A stretch of 64,000 nucleotides of DNA from Neocallimastix lanati (nom. inval.). Taxonomy: Eukaryota; Neocallimastigomycota; Neocallimastigomycetes; Neocallimastigales; Neocallimastigaceae. Each line of letters opens with the position of its first letter. Within the stretch, counting starts at the first letter, position 1. The position numbers were made by a program, and so were the translations under genes. The notes under the pieces were generated by a model that was not told the DNA's origin, ran no database searches, and worked only from the letters and a program-made list of their open reading frames with translations. The stretch is taken from positions 1 to 64,000 of the forward strand of contig JACVTC010000135.1 in NCBI GenBank assembly GCA_016946835.1, written 5' to 3'. Shown here one piece after another: positions 1 to 11,099 of the stretch.

Positions 1-242
1 TTTATATCATAATTATCGACCAAATTGATCATTTTAATATGTTTCTCTAATTTTGAAGTCTTAGTATTACCTCCATTTTCATTTTCGTTTGTAGTATTGG
101 ATATTATCTCTTTAATTCTATTTAATTTGTTAATTTTTTTTGCGTTTGAAATATTTGGTTGGTTTTATGTGTGATATATCCAAATGTTCCAATTTTTCTG
201 TGTTATTATTACTATCGTTATTAGTATTAATATTATCATTAA

Positions 243-303
<61 letters not shown>

Positions 304-1282
304 GATATTATTAGAATTGTCATTATTGTTAATATTATTATTATAATCATCAATATTAATATTATGATTATTATTATTATTATAATTTAAATTATTTGGA
401 TCATCCTCTAAATTCATATTATCTTCATCTCGAATATTTCCATTATTATTAATTTCAATAATATCTGGATTTTCTCTAAAATTAACCTTTTTTGTAGAAG
501 AAAGATTTTCACCTTCAATTATTTTATTATTATTTAGTTCCTCATTATTATTACTATCATTATAATTATCATTATTATTATTTATTTGTTTCATGGCTGG
601 AGTGTGAATAGGAACTGGATTATCTTTGAGATGAAGCCTTTGTTTTTCTTTATAAGCCCCTTATATTTTTCTTTATTTTGTTTCCCTTTTCTCTGAGCAG
701 CAAAAACAACTTCATCCTGGAATTCTTCATTGGTATCTCTTAAATAAACATTATTATTATTATTTTTATTATAATTGTTATTATAATAATCATTTTTTTC
801 ATTATCATTATCCTTAATATTATTATTACAATGATTATTACAATTATTATAATGATTATTATTATCATCGATATAATAATCATTATTATCATTTCTCATA
901 TTAGCATTATCACTAATACATTTCATAATACTATTATTATAATTATAATTATAGTTATTGTAATTTTTATAATTATTATTATGATTGTAATTATTAGTAT
1001 TGTTATTATTATAATTATCATTACAATAATCACTATTACTATAATTATTATAAGATTCTTATTGTTATAATTACTATTATTATTATTAATATTACCATTA
1101 TTATTAATATCACTATTATTATTAATATTACTATTATTATTATTAATATAACTATGACTACTATTATTATAATTATCGTTATTAATATTACCTTCGATTA
1201 TTATGATCATCATTATTATAATTATTACCATTATTACCAAAATTATAATTATTATTATAACTATTATTATGATTATCATTAC

Positions 1283-1337
<55 letters not shown>

Positions 1338-1875
1338 ACTATTACTATTATTATCATTATTGTCACGATTATTATGTAATTATTATTATATGTGTAATTA
1401 TTATTTTTGTTATTTTTATGGTTATTGTTATTATTAAAAGTTATTGTTATTATTAGTATTATTGTTATTGTTCAATTTGGTTTATTGCAATAATTATTAT
1501 TACTATTATAATTATCATAAATATTATAATTATTATAATTATTATTATCATTATCATTGGAATTAGTATTAAAATTATCTTTTCTATTAACTAAATAAAT
1601 ATTCTCATTGTTTTTATAGTTGTTGTCTTTATTCTTGATATCCATTTCTTCATTATTTCCATAATTTTCATTTCTTTCATTATTATTAATTAGTAAATTA
1701 TTATTTTTATTTTTAATATTCTTATAATATATATTATTTTCATTATAATTATTAGGTTCATTAATATTATTATTATTATTATTATAATGATTATGGAAGT
1801 TATCATTACAATAATTGTCGTTGTTTATACATAAAAGGGTGGTTTGTTTACTGGAAGTTGGCCTTCTCCCATAAT
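1..1875 (-). pseudogene. N-terminal pol region of Ty3-like element I, Asn-rich and frameshifted
   Basis: Downstream of the gag stop the -1 frame continues with a GRRPTSSKQT segment that matches GRRETPSNQT at the same place in element II. It then turns into a long Asn-rich tract (about 1370-700), reaches EFQDEVVFAAQRKGKQ near 720 (compare EIVATAVRRKGKQ in element II), and ends with more Asn-rich sequence before leaving the window. The frame is interrupted: a TGA at 1472-1474 and 1-nt frame changes near 657 (G run) and 143 (A run). Poly-Ile or poly-Tyr readings of the same region are the AAT repeat in other frames. Protease, RT and integrase would lie left of the window. Confidence 0.65.
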
Positions 1876-1885
1876 CTATTTTAAA
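1853..1885 (-). promoter_or_regulatory. -1 ribosomal frameshift signal, element I
   Basis: On the minus strand the gag frame reads AAT TTA AAA TAG, giving the heptamer T TTA AAA (1885-1879) just before the stop. After an 8-nt spacer comes GGGAG, an 8-nt loop and CTTCC (1870-1853), a 5-bp hairpin with one G-U pair. Slipping back one base enters the pol frame (GRR motif). The geometry is the same as in element II. Confidence 0.65.
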
Positions 1886-3495
1886 TTGCTATCGCTTCTA
1901 ATATTTTGCTGATGAGGATTTTGATTATCAAAGTACCTAGGATTACTTTTATTTCTTATTTCCTCCATATTTCTTGCATTGTTGTAGTTATCATTGTTAT
2001 AGTTGTCATAATTAGTATTATTAGTATTATAATTATTATTTCCATAATTACTATTACTATTATAATTATTATTTCTATTATAATTATTATTGTTATTATA
2101 CATATTATTGTTATTATAATTATTATTGTTATTATAATTATTATTGTTATAATTGCTATTAATATAATTATTATTGCTATAATTGTTATTATTATAATTA
2201 TTATTGTTATTATAATTATTTTTTCCTCTATTGTTGTTGTTCCTAAAATTATAATTACCATTGTTAATATTATTATTATTGGAATTATTATTATAGTTAC
2301 CAAAATTATTATTATTATTATTATTGTTACTGTTATTGAAATTATTATTATTATTATTGTTACTGTTATTGAAATTATTATAATTACTATTATTGCTACT
2401 ATTAATATTACTGTTATAGAAATTATTATAATTATTATTATTGTTATTATAATTACTGTTATAATTATTATTACCATATAGAGTATTATAATTATTATTA
2501 TTATTATTATTATTAATATTATAATTATTTCCATTATTTCCGTTATTAAACATTCTATTTCCATTATTATTATAATTATTTTCATTATAAAATCCAGAAT
2601 TAAATTTTCCGAAGGTCATTAATTGATTCTGATCCTGACTATAATTAAGAGATTTATTTTTATTTCTTAAATTTCTTTTGTTACATTCTCTTGCTTTGTG
2701 ACCTGGTTCGCCACAGAGGTAGCAAGTAAAATTTATAAATTGATTATTATTATTGTTGTTATTATTATACCTTGAATTAAATCTTTCTTGACGATATCGA
2801 CCAGTAGAAAACAGATCAGCATTGCCCACATAATACGCATTTTGTATAGAATTATCTAAATCCCTATTTCCTTCGGTCAATCCTCTATATAATGGATGTT
2901 CTAATAAAGAATTTTGACAATTAGAATTATTTTGGAAGACCATAGAAGTGTTGAGAAATTCATTATTTCCTATGGTCCTTTTTTCGGCTTTCTCGGCTCT
3001 TACAGCCACTTCAAAAGCATCCGACAAGGTATCACATTCGGCTAAGAGAATTTGAGAATGAACATATATTCTTGATTTTATTGAATTTAAATAATCATCG
3101 ACTGATATAATCTTCTGATAATCTCTATCTAATCGATGATACAAGGTTAAATAACGGTAGTTAAAATTCTTTATATTTTCATTTGGTTTTATTTTCAGAT
3201 TTTTTAAAACTGAGCATTTATCAGCTGGTTTTATATCCATATACTTTTCAATAGCTGATTGCACTTCTTTATAGTTTGGATACCTTGTGATATTATTCCG
3301 AGTGGTTATTAATGATTTCAAAACGTTCCTCAAGTCAGCCTCCACGGCTATTTTTAGCCATACAAAAATTCTAGATGAATCTTGGATGTCATGCATTTCC
3401 ATGACACCCTTAAAATCTTCTATCTATGTGTCTATGTCTTTACCATAGTCACATAGATATGGTAGATCACGTTTTACTTTGGAAGCGTCAACCAT
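1876..3495 (-). pseudogene. Gag of Ty3-like element I with in-frame stop (Asn-rich)
   Basis: The reading frame starts at ATG 3495-3493 and is open to TAG 1876 except for one TAG at 3424-3426, codon 24. At that place element II gag has Trp (DVDSWIDEF; here DIDT-stop-IEDF), so the stop looks like a TGG to TAG change. The rest (about 515 codons) holds a retrotransposon Gag domain, a CCHC zinc knuckle (CYLCGEPGHKAREC, near 2680-2725) and then some 250 residues of nearly pure Asn/Tyr low complexity. Gag would form the virus-like particle and bind RNA. A re-start at ATG 3402 is possible but would lose the first 31 residues. Confidence 0.75.
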
Positions 3496-3739
3496 TATTA
3501 ATTAACTACTAAAAAAGGAAAAAAAAATGAAACAAAACTTATATTTAATACGTAATTTATTTTCTTATTTAATTCGACTTATCTCTAATATTATTTATTT
3601 ATTTTTACTATTATATATATATATATTTTAATAAAAAAAAAAATAAATAAATTTTTTTTTTTTTTTTTTTTTTTTTATAATATTATTATTATTTTCATAT
3701 AATTTAATAGTGCAGCGCCCGGATTCTCCACCAAAAATA
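3496..3739 (-). other. 5' leader and primer-binding site of element I
   Basis: Between gag and the LTR. The plus strand at 3716-3733 ends in ATTCTCCACCA, i.e. the minus strand starts TGGTGGAGAAT, as expected for a PBS complementary to a tRNA 3' end (CCA, discriminator A). A 6-nt spacer separates it from the LTR. The rest is T-rich homopolymer. I could not assign the tRNA species. Confidence 0.55.
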
Positions 3740-4228
3740 TGATACGATATATTTTAAAATATTCGGATTTATAATAGTTTTGGGTGCTACACTGGGGAAT
3801 TGTATTAAGTTATATATTCTAATAATAATATTAATTATTTTATTTAGTTATTTAAATTTTTTATTTTAGGATATTTGTTTTGTAATATTTTATTTTTATT
3901 TTATTTTATTTTTATCATATTAATTAACTATTAATAATTATAATTTAATTATAATATTCTACAATTAATTACTTAAACAACTAATTTTATTAAAACTAAT
4001 AACTAAACTACTATCTTTACTAATTAAAACATTTTTCTTATATTAAATCAACTATTACTAATTAACATATATCAATAATTTTTTTAACATTAAATCAACT
4101 ATTACTAATTAACATATATCAATAATTTTTTTAACATTAAATCAACTATTACTAATTAACATATATCAATAATTTTTTTAACATTAAATCAACTATTACT
4201 AATTAACATATATCAATAATTTATAACA

Positions 4229-4271
<43 letters not shown>

Positions 4272-4538
4272 ATATTTTTATATATTTTTTTTTATAATTA
4301 TTATCTCTATATTAAATCATAATTGTTATATTTTATATAAACATTAATATAAAAGTTTATATTATAATAATTAAATTTTATACTATAATAATATTATTTT
4401 ATATGATTTATAATTAATATAATTCATCATTTTTATATAATTAATTTTATAATAATATATATTTTACAAACTTTATATAATTAATATAATTTAATAATAA
4501 TTTTAAAATATCATTATTTTTCTTTTCATCTTGTATCA
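3740..4538 (-). repeat. 5' LTR of Ty3-like element I (799 bp)
   Basis: The LTR begins TGATACGATAT and ends CTTGTATCA on the plus strand, giving TGATAC/GTATCA inverted termini. It contains a tandem repeat of 47 bp, almost four copies (about 4042-4222). Its outer end is followed by aatt (4539-4542), the same 4 bp that flank element II on both sides. Only one LTR of this element is in the window, so the boundary is inferred from the termini, the adjacent PBS and the element II junction. Confidence 0.7.
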
Positions 4539-4542
4539 AATT

Positions 4543-5389
4543 TGGTACAAGATCTGAAGATTTTATTAATAAAATAATATATTCTAATAATAAGGAAAAA
4601 TTTAAAATATTATTCTCTAATTCTAAACCTAAATTAATTAATAAACTACTCTAACTTTAGTCTAAACTATTCTAATCTAAAAGAATCTAAACTAAGTTAA
4701 AATAACTTAAACTAATATCTTAATCTAAACTATTCTAATCTAAACTAAACAATTTCTCTAAATCTATTACTATTTCTATAAAATGTTTAATACAACTAAT
4801 CTATTACTAAACTAATTTTATACTATACTTATCTTAATATTATACACTAAACACAAAAAACTATTAATTAAACACTTTTAAAACATTAAATTTAGAAAAA
4901 ACTATTTAATAAATTTTAATTTATTTTAAACTATTTAATTTATTATTTAACTTTTAGAAAATATTAAAAAAATAATATAATAATAAAGTCGTAAGAAAAA
5001 AAGAGAGAGAACAAAAGTATTGTGTTACTTTGTTCTTTTTTATACTAATAAAATATTTATTTGATTGGATTAAAAATAAAAATAAAAAAAAATTAATAAT
5101 AAAAATTTAATAATAAAAATTTAATAATAAAAATATAATAATAAAAATATAATAAACTTAAATTTTCTAAATTATTAAAATATTATATAAAAATTTACAA
5201 TATTAAATAATATAATTAATACATGATTTTTTAATACATCTAATTATTTTTATTTAACTTTATAATATTCTATAACTAATATTTTAATATTCAATTTTTT
5301 ATTATTTATTTATAATTGTTAATGATATTTTTTACTTTAATATTTTCTTTAAATAGTTTAATTTTTCTTTATTTAATTGTACCGTAACA
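4543..5389 (-). repeat. 3' LTR of element II (847 bp)
   Basis: Starts TGGTACAAGATCTG and ends GTACCGTAACA on the plus strand; matches the copy at 11183-12028 almost completely, apart from a few 1-nt run-length changes and a few substitutions. A further copy is the interrupted solo LTR at 26791-28200. The inside edge (5390-5406) is the polypurine tract region, AGGGGTGGCATCA on the minus strand. Confidence 0.92.
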
Positions 5390-5406
5390 TGATGCCACCC
5401 CTAAGT
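5390..5406 (-). other. Polypurine tract region of element II
   Basis: On the minus strand the bases just before the 3' LTR read AGGGGTGGCATCA and then TGTTACGG of the LTR. A G-rich tract in this position primes plus-strand DNA synthesis in LTR elements. The trailing GCATCA is less purine-rich than usual, so the exact primer is uncertain. Confidence 0.5.
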
Positions 5407-8400
5407 TCAGACTTCGTCCCTTGAAGTCTCAATTTCGCATAGTCTATAAGGTATAATATTTTTTAAGTGGACATTTCTTTCAGCCATTTCGTTTGTTAAT
5501 GGATCACATAACGTTACAGTATTGAATTGTTTTTTAACAATTTTCATAGGACCTAAGAAGTATGGATCAAGTTTTCTTCTATTAATATATTTAATTAATA
5601 CTAGATCTCCTGGTTTATAATTAGCTTTAAGTCTTTTTACTTGTTTTCTTCTATCTTCCCAGATTTTGTTTGCTGTTTGAATATTATTTATGGCTTCCTT
5701 GATCCATTTATAATGTTTTGTAAATCTTCTAATTAAAAATTCATCATCACTTTCATAATTTTCCTTTTTATCTAAGTTTAATTGTAATTCAAACGGCTGA
5801 AGGTCACGTCGGCCATATAACAATTCAAAACTTGAAAATTTAGTTGTTTCGTTTTTACAAGTACGCAAGGCCCATAAAGCACTAGGTAGCATTTCATCCC
5901 ATTTTGATGTATTTTTATTACAAAGTAATCTAAGGTATTTGCCTATTTCTTTGTTTCGATTTTCTACTTGACCATTAGATTCTGGATGATAAGTAACAAC
6001 GAAGTTAACATAAACACCATATAAGTCTAAGAATGCTTTTGTTTTATCAGAACAGAACTGTGGACCGTTATCAGTTACTAATATTTCTGGTATTCCGAAT
6101 CGAGCAAAAATCTTGTATAAAAATTCTATTACATCATCTGAATCAATATTTTGGGTTGGTTCTGCTTCAACCCACTTTGTTAAGTAATCTACTAAAACTA
6201 TTATATATTTATTTCCTTTTCTTGAAGTAGGAAGTGGACCTACTATATCCAAGCCAACTTTCGTAAATGGTAAACCAGGTTGAGTAGCAATATCTTCTGT
6301 TTGGTTATTAAAAGATTGCGATCTAAAGTGTTGACACCTATCACAAGTTCTGACAATGTATTTAACGTCAAGTATCATGTTGATCCAATAGTAGTCACGT
6401 TTAAGTCTATTGTAAGTTTTAAATACTCCTTCGTGACCAACTTTGTGAGCTTTTAGTATTAAATCAATTTTTTCGTTTTGATTTTTTATAACTTTTCTAA
6501 GTTTTCCATGGTCTTTATAATATTCTTCGTTATTAATTATTGTAAATTTATCTTTAAATTTTGTAAGTAAGTTATACGGATTATTTTCATTTATCTCTTC
6601 AGTAACAGTTGTTAATATTGTATTTTCTTTTGTTGATAATCTAGAAAGTGCATCAGCGATGACATTTTTCTTTCCAGGTTCATATAAGACTTTAACTTTT
6701 AGCATTGATAGAAGTAATACCCATCGAGTTTGTCTAGAATTGTTAGTTTCTTTATTTTTGAAAAGTCCAACTAAAGGTTTATGATCGGTGAATAAAAGAG
6801 TTTCATATTTATTTCCAGAAATATAAGATTTAAATTTTTGAACGCAGTAAGTCGCGGCAGTTCCTTCAAGATCAATTATTGAATAATTCTTTTCCGCCGG
6901 TTTTAAAGAGCGACTTACGAAGTGAATTGGCTTTTCAATACCATTCTCATCTTTCTGAAGTAAAACACCTCCAATACCATCGAAAGAGGCATCCGTTCTG
7001 ATTATAAATTGTTTTTCAAAGTCAGGCATAACAAGAATAGGAGCAGATGCTAATTTTAGTTTCAACTCATTAAAGCTTTCTTCTTGTTCTTTACCCCAGA
7101 CGAACTTTACACCTTTTTTAACAAGTTTAAATAATGGTTTTGCTATATTAGCGAAGTTAAGAATAAATTTACGGTAATAACCCACTGCACCAAGGAAAGA
7201 TTGTAATTGTGTAACATTTTTTGGTGGTATCCATTCTAATATGACTTGAACTTTAGCTTGAATAGGGGAAATACCATTAATTGATAAAGTATGTCCTAAC
7301 AATTCGACTTTTATTTTAAAAAAATGACATTTTTCTAAGTTAATTTTTAATCCATTTTCTTTGATAATATCAAACACTTTCTTAATATCTATAATATGTT
7401 GTTCAAAGGAGGGTGAAAATATAACTAGATCATCGATATAAACAAACATGCATACTCCAATAAGAGGAAAGAATATTCTATTCATTTCCCTTTGAAAAGT
7501 ACCTGGGGCATTGCATAAACCAAAGGGCATAACTAAGAATTGATAGTTACCATACATTGTAGCAAAGCTAGTTTTAGGAATATCTTCTTTGTTCATAGGG
7601 ATCTGATGAAATCCCGAAAATAAATCAATCGTAGTAAAAACTTTAACTTTTTTTCCGATAGAAAATAAAATTTCATCTATAAGCGGTAACGAATATGCAT
7701 CTTTAATAGTAAGATTGTTTAGTTTTCGAAAATCTATACATATTCTCCACTGTTTATTTTTCTTAGGCACTAAAATAACGGGAGAAGACCAAGGAGAGTG
7801 TGATGGTTCAATTAGTTTATTTTTTATAAGTTTTTCTAATTCCTTTTTAAGAGCTAATGCTTGAACTTTAGAAAGTCGATAACATCTCTGTTTAATCGGT
7901 TTAGCGTTAGGCTCGAGTTGAATACTATGAGGTAACAATTTAGTTGGTTTTAACTCATCAATTTTTGTGGCAAGAATAGTATTATATTCATCAAATAACC
8001 TTTTTACTTCATTTCTTAGCTTTTTTGGAATTCCTTTAAGTATATTTTGAAGGAGTTGATCTTTTTCAAAAACACCATTTTCATTAATGATATCTACTTC
8101 TTTAGTTATTGTTTTAGAGTCTTCTATTTTATTTTGAGTTATTGTTAAGTTATTATTAATATTATCAATTTCATTAACAAAGCAATAAAGATAGGAATTA
8201 TTATTAATATCAGAATTTGTTTTATCATATATAATTATTGATTCAGCATCTTCATCATCACTAGTAACATTTCCTTTCTCTTCTTTGCAAAGATTTTTGA
8301 CACACATCCATTTGTTATTTTCTTTCATTATGCACAAATTATTATTAATAGGATTAATAAATAAATTATTTTCTTTAAGTGTTTTATAGCTAATTAAAAC

Positions 8401-9312
8401 ATCAAATAGGTTTTGGTGATTATCTATAACTCGGAATATATCATGAATAGCTAAATCTCCAAGTTGAACTTTTAGCAAGTAGATTTCAGTATTAACATTC
8501 TCTTTAGATAATAATTGAACAATATTATTTTTAACAAATCCAATTGGTTTTACATCTCCTAACTTGTTTAAAAATTGTCTAGTAATAATATTAATGCTTG
8601 CGCCTGTATCTAAAAATGCAATACCTTGGACTCCATTAATTAAACATTCAACTGTAGCAACATCTTCCCTACGTATAGCAGATAATACAACTTCTTCAGG
8701 AGTCTCTTTAATTGTTTCTGTAGTTTTTAATTTTAAGGCCTTTACAATATCAGCACGGAGTTTAGGATTAACATCCAATAATTGAGGTAATGTAATATTA
8801 GCAAACCTAGTACTTATGTCTTTACAAATATCATATTTTGATTGACCTTCCATAATGGTTATTTGTTTATTGGGATTGTTGGTTTTAACTTCCTTCTCTT
8901 CTAATTCTACACTTGGAAGTTTAACTCTAGATTCTTTATTAGAACTAACCTCAAGATTCTTAGTGCTTTCTAATATTTCTTTTTCTTTTTGTTTCTTTGA
9001 ATTTCGTTTAGCTTTGTTGATTGAGGGTTGCGCAATAACTGACACATCAATCTCCTCAAGTCTTTCGGTTTCATTTATAGGAGTGTTAGATATTGTATTT
9101 ATTTCGTTGGTTTCAATTTCTATATCTTCATTATCTTCTTGTATGATATTATTAGAATTAGAAATATTATCATTTACTTTATTTTCATTTTGTTTTCTTT
9201 TATCTCTTGAATATGGTTTTTCAAAAACTTGTTTTCCTTTTCTTCTAACTGCAGTAGCTACTATTTCATCATTGGTTTGATTACTGGGAGTTTCCCTTCT
9301 CCCGTTTAGAAG
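5407..9312 (-). CDS. pol: Pol polyprotein of Ty3-like element II (protease, RT, RNase H, integrase)
   Basis: From the frameshift site the frame is open for 1301 codons to 5407. There is no ATG near its beginning, so it should be made as a Gag-Pol fusion by -1 slippage. Domains in order: aspartic protease with FLDTGASINII (about 8620-8600); reverse transcriptase with YIDDLVIFS (near 7430); RNase H starting TDASFDGIGG (near 6990); integrase zinc-binding H-H-C-C region (HKVGHEG ... CDRCQ), then the catalytic core with D in GLDIVGPLP, D in TDNGPQF and E in ENRNKE. The C-terminus has a GPY/F-like LDPYFLGPMKIV segment and no chromodomain. The RT-RNase H-integrase order is that of Ty3/gypsy. All catalytic residues I looked for are present. 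Confidence 0.93.
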   Translation of the reverse strand, partial: LLNGRRETPSNQTNDEIVATAVRRKGKQVFEKPYSRDKRKQNENKVNDNISNSNNIIQEDNEDIEIETNEINTISNTPINETERLEEIDVSVIAQPSINKAKRNSKKQKEKEILESTKNLEVSSNKESRVKLPSVELEEKEVKTNNPNKQITIMEGQSKYDICKDISTRFANITLPQLLDVNPKLRADIVKALKLKTTETIKETPEEVVLSAIRREDVATVECLINGVQGIAFLDTGASINIITRQFLNKLGDVKPIGFVKNNIVQLLSKENVNTEIYLLKVQLGDLAIHDIFRVIDNHQNLFDVLISYKTLKENNLFINPINNNLCIMKENNKWMCVKNLCKEEKGNVTSDDEDAESIIIYDKTNSDINNNSYLYCFVNEIDNINNNLTITQNKIEDSKTITKEVDIINENGVFEKDQLLQNILKGIPKKLRNEVKRLFDEYNTILATKIDELKPTKLLPHSIQLEPNAKPIKQRCYRLSKVQALALKKELEKLIKNKLIEPSHSPWSSPVILVPKKNKQWRICIDFRKLNNLTIKDAYSLPLIDEILFSIGKKVKVFTTIDLFSGFHQIPMNKEDIPKTSFATMYGNYQFLVMPFGLCNAPGTFQREMNRIFFPLIGVCMFVYIDDLVIFSPSFEQHIIDIKKVFDIIKENGLKINLEKCHFFKIKVELLGHTLSINGISPIQAKVQVILEWIPPKNVTQLQSFLGAVGYYRKFILNFANIAKPLFKLVKKGVKFVWGKEQEESFNELKLKLASAPILVMPDFEKQFIIRTDASFDGIGGVLLQKDENGIEKPIHFVSRSLKPAEKNYSIIDLEGTAATYCVQKFKSYISGNKYETLLFTDHKPLVGLFKNKETNNSRQTRWVLLLSMLKVKVLYEPGKKNVIADALSRLSTKENTILTTVTEEINENNPYNLLTKFKDKFTIINNEEYYKDHGKLRKVIKNQNEKIDLILKAHKVGHEGVFKTYNRLKRDYYWINMILDVKYIVRTCDRCQHFRSQSFNNQTEDIATQPGLPFTKVGLDIVGPLPTSRKGNKYIIVLVDYLTKWVEAEPTQNIDSDDVIEFLYKIFARFGIPEILVTDNGPQFCSDKTKAFLDLYGVYVNFVVTYHPESNGQVENRNKEIGKYLRLLCNKNTSKWDEMLPSALWALRTCKNETTKFSSFELLYGRRDLQPFELQLNLDKKENYESDDEFLIRRFTKHYKWIKEAINNIQTANKIWEDRRKQVKRLKANYKPGDLVLIKYINRRKLDPYFLGPMKIVKKQFNTVTLCDPLTNEMAERNVHLKNIIPYRLCEIETSRDEV

Positions 9313-9318
9313 TTTAAA
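9286..9318 (-). promoter_or_regulatory. -1 programmed ribosomal frameshift signal, element II
   Basis: The minus strand reads CAT TTA AAC TTC TAA at the gag end: the canonical X XXY YYZ heptamer T TTA AAC (9318-9312) sits 3 nt before the stop. It is followed by an 8-nt spacer and a hairpin GGGAG-(8 nt)-CTCCC (9303-9286). Reading TTT AAA CTT after slippage joins exactly the open pol frame. Element I keeps the same spacing and stem size. Confidence 0.85.
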
Positions 9319-10301
9319 TGATTGTTTGAATTTATTGTATTATTTTGATTTCTTAGTTTAGCAAATTCTTTAAAGGAATAAGGACATAGTTTATAAATGT
9401 GTCCTTGTTGTCCACAACGGTAACAAATAATATGGGATTTCTCAGAATTAAATGTATTTCTGGCTTGTTTGATTTCATTATTTACCAAGTTATTTCTTAT
9501 TTTACTATCTTTAATATTTTGTGTGGTATTTTCTAAATTATTACTTTGCATAATTTCATTTTTAGAATTGAATTTAGTATTAAAATTATTAGTTGTAAAT
9601 TCTCTATTTTCATTATAATTTGTATAATTTCGAGGAGTTTTCTTAATGTAAAATTGTCTTCCATTATAATTATAATTATAACTTGGAGAATTGAATTGCT
9701 TAAATGGATGAGTGTTACTTCGGTAATAGAATGGTTGAGAATTAAATACTGTCATCATCACGGTTTCATTTCTAAGATTTCCTCCTTCTTCAGCTCTTTC
9801 AGCTAACTCTGCTTCTTCAAAAGCATCTTCAAGATCTATACATCGTTGTGTTATTACTTGTGATCTAGCATAAGGACGGTAGATAATCGAATCAGCATAA
9901 TCTTCTATTGTTATAAATGTTTGGTACAATTTTGGTAGACTGTTATAAATTTTCCTATATCTCCAATTAAAGTTTTTTATGCTTTCTCCTCTTTGAATTT
10001 TCATTCGTTGTAGTCTTTTACATTTCTCTTGTGGAGTTACTTCTAATGAATTTTCAATTGCTTCTTTTATTTCTCTCATTGATGGAAAATGTTCATTACC
10101 TTCCTCATCTATTGTATGTAGTTCTTGTAAAGTGCCCCTCAACTTTCCTTCTACACACTCCATTGCCCAGGTAAGAATGCTTCTTGGATTGGTGATATCA
10201 GCCAGTGCCATTATTCTTGAAAATTCATCGATCCATGAATCGACATCCCTTGCGCTTTCGTTAAGTCTGGGTAATAGCCTTTCCAATTCTAAAATTTTCA
10301 T
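9306..10301 (-). CDS. gag: Gag polyprotein of Ty3-like element II
   Basis: 331 codons, ATG at 10301, TAA at 9308-9306. The N-terminal half is a capsid-like retrotransposon Gag region (DSWIDEFSRIM, then ESIKNFNWRYRKIY and a helical DLEDAFEEAELAERAEE stretch). The C-terminal part is basic and Asn/Tyr-rich and holds one CCHC zinc knuckle, CYRCGQQGHIYKLC, about 25 residues before the end. The last codons contain the slippery T TTA AAC, so part of the product would be extended into pol. The start is the first ATG after a T-run leader and aligns with the gag start of element I. Confidence 0.9.
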   Translation of the reverse strand: MKILELERLLPRLNESARDVDSWIDEFSRIMALADITNPRSILTWAMECVEGKLRGTLQELHTIDEEGNEHFPSMREIKEAIENSLEVTPQEKCKRLQRMKIQRGESIKNFNWRYRKIYNSLPKLYQTFITIEDYADSIIYRPYARSQVITQRCIDLEDAFEEAELAERAEEGGNLRNETVMMTVFNSQPFYYRSNTHPFKQFNSPSYNYNYNGRQFYIKKTPRNYTNYNENREFTTNNFNTKFNSKNEIMQSNNLENTTQNIKDSKIRNNLVNNEIKQARNTFNSEKSHIICYRCGQQGHIYKLCPYSFKEFAKLRNQNNTINSNNHLNF

Positions 10302-11060
10302 TTTGATAAAAAAAAAAAAAATCTAATGCTTTTAATATTTAATTGATGAATTGATGGATGAATGAGGAGATAAATGTCTTATATAAATTTATTTTTATTA
10401 TTTTTATTATTATTAATTGTTTTATTTATTAAATTGATGAATTAATATATTCTTTTTAATTGTATATTTTTATTAAGTTGATGGATGGATGAATGAAAAA
10501 AAAATTTTATATCTTAATTAAACTAAATTTTGAAATAACTAAATATTGAAAAATTAAACTATTACTGAATTGAAATTTTAATTGCTAATAAACTGAAAAA
10601 ATTTTTGCTGAATATTTCGATTTATTTATTGTTGACGCGACTTTATTTTATATTAATATAATAATTCTAAAAAGAAAACCTTATACCTTCGGTGATATAA
10701 GTTCATTATTGTTCCAGTGCTCGATCTTGTCCAAAAACCCTGACAACACTCGGATAGTTGATAAACTACGGAAAGTGCCGTGGGGAGTATAATTATTACT
10801 TTGGGACGTATTCACGCACTCACGAGATCGATTAAAAACCTTAATTAATAATAAATTGGAATCACCCTAACTTATTATTAATTAATTTTCTTACGGTTTA
10901 AACACTGTATATGAATTATTATACTTTTTGATTTTAATATTCTCAAAAAAGTAAAAATAACAAATTTTTTTTTTTTTTTTTTTTTTTTATTTATTTATTT
11001 ATTTTATTTATCTTACTATTTATTTAATTGTTTATTTATTATTTATTTATTGATTAAATT

Positions 11061-11099
<39 letters not shown>

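Larger units (their letters stand above)
1..4538 (-). mobile_element. Ty3/gypsy-like retrotransposon I, degenerate, cut by left window edge
   Basis: The element reads right to left. It has a 5' LTR at 3740-4538, a primer-binding site at 3716-3733, a leader, gag (3495-1876) and the start of pol running off the left edge. The gag and pol N-terminus match element II in layout (W-containing N-terminus, CCHC knuckle, GRR motif after the frameshift site), so the family call is by comparison with the intact neighbour. Coding frames are broken by an in-frame TAG in gag, a TGA at 1472-1474 and frame changes near 657 and 143. Its right end is followed by aatt and then directly by element II. The 3' half and other LTR are outside the window. 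Confidence 0.8.

Noticed and set aside
130-1456. Poly-Ile, poly-Tyr and poly-Leu ORFs on either strand
   Set aside because: Other-frame readings of the AAT/ATT repeat; only the Asn frame fits the pol remnant.
8855-9280. 141-codon plus-strand ORF
   Set aside because: Antisense of the Lys/Glu-rich start of pol; no domain or gene context.
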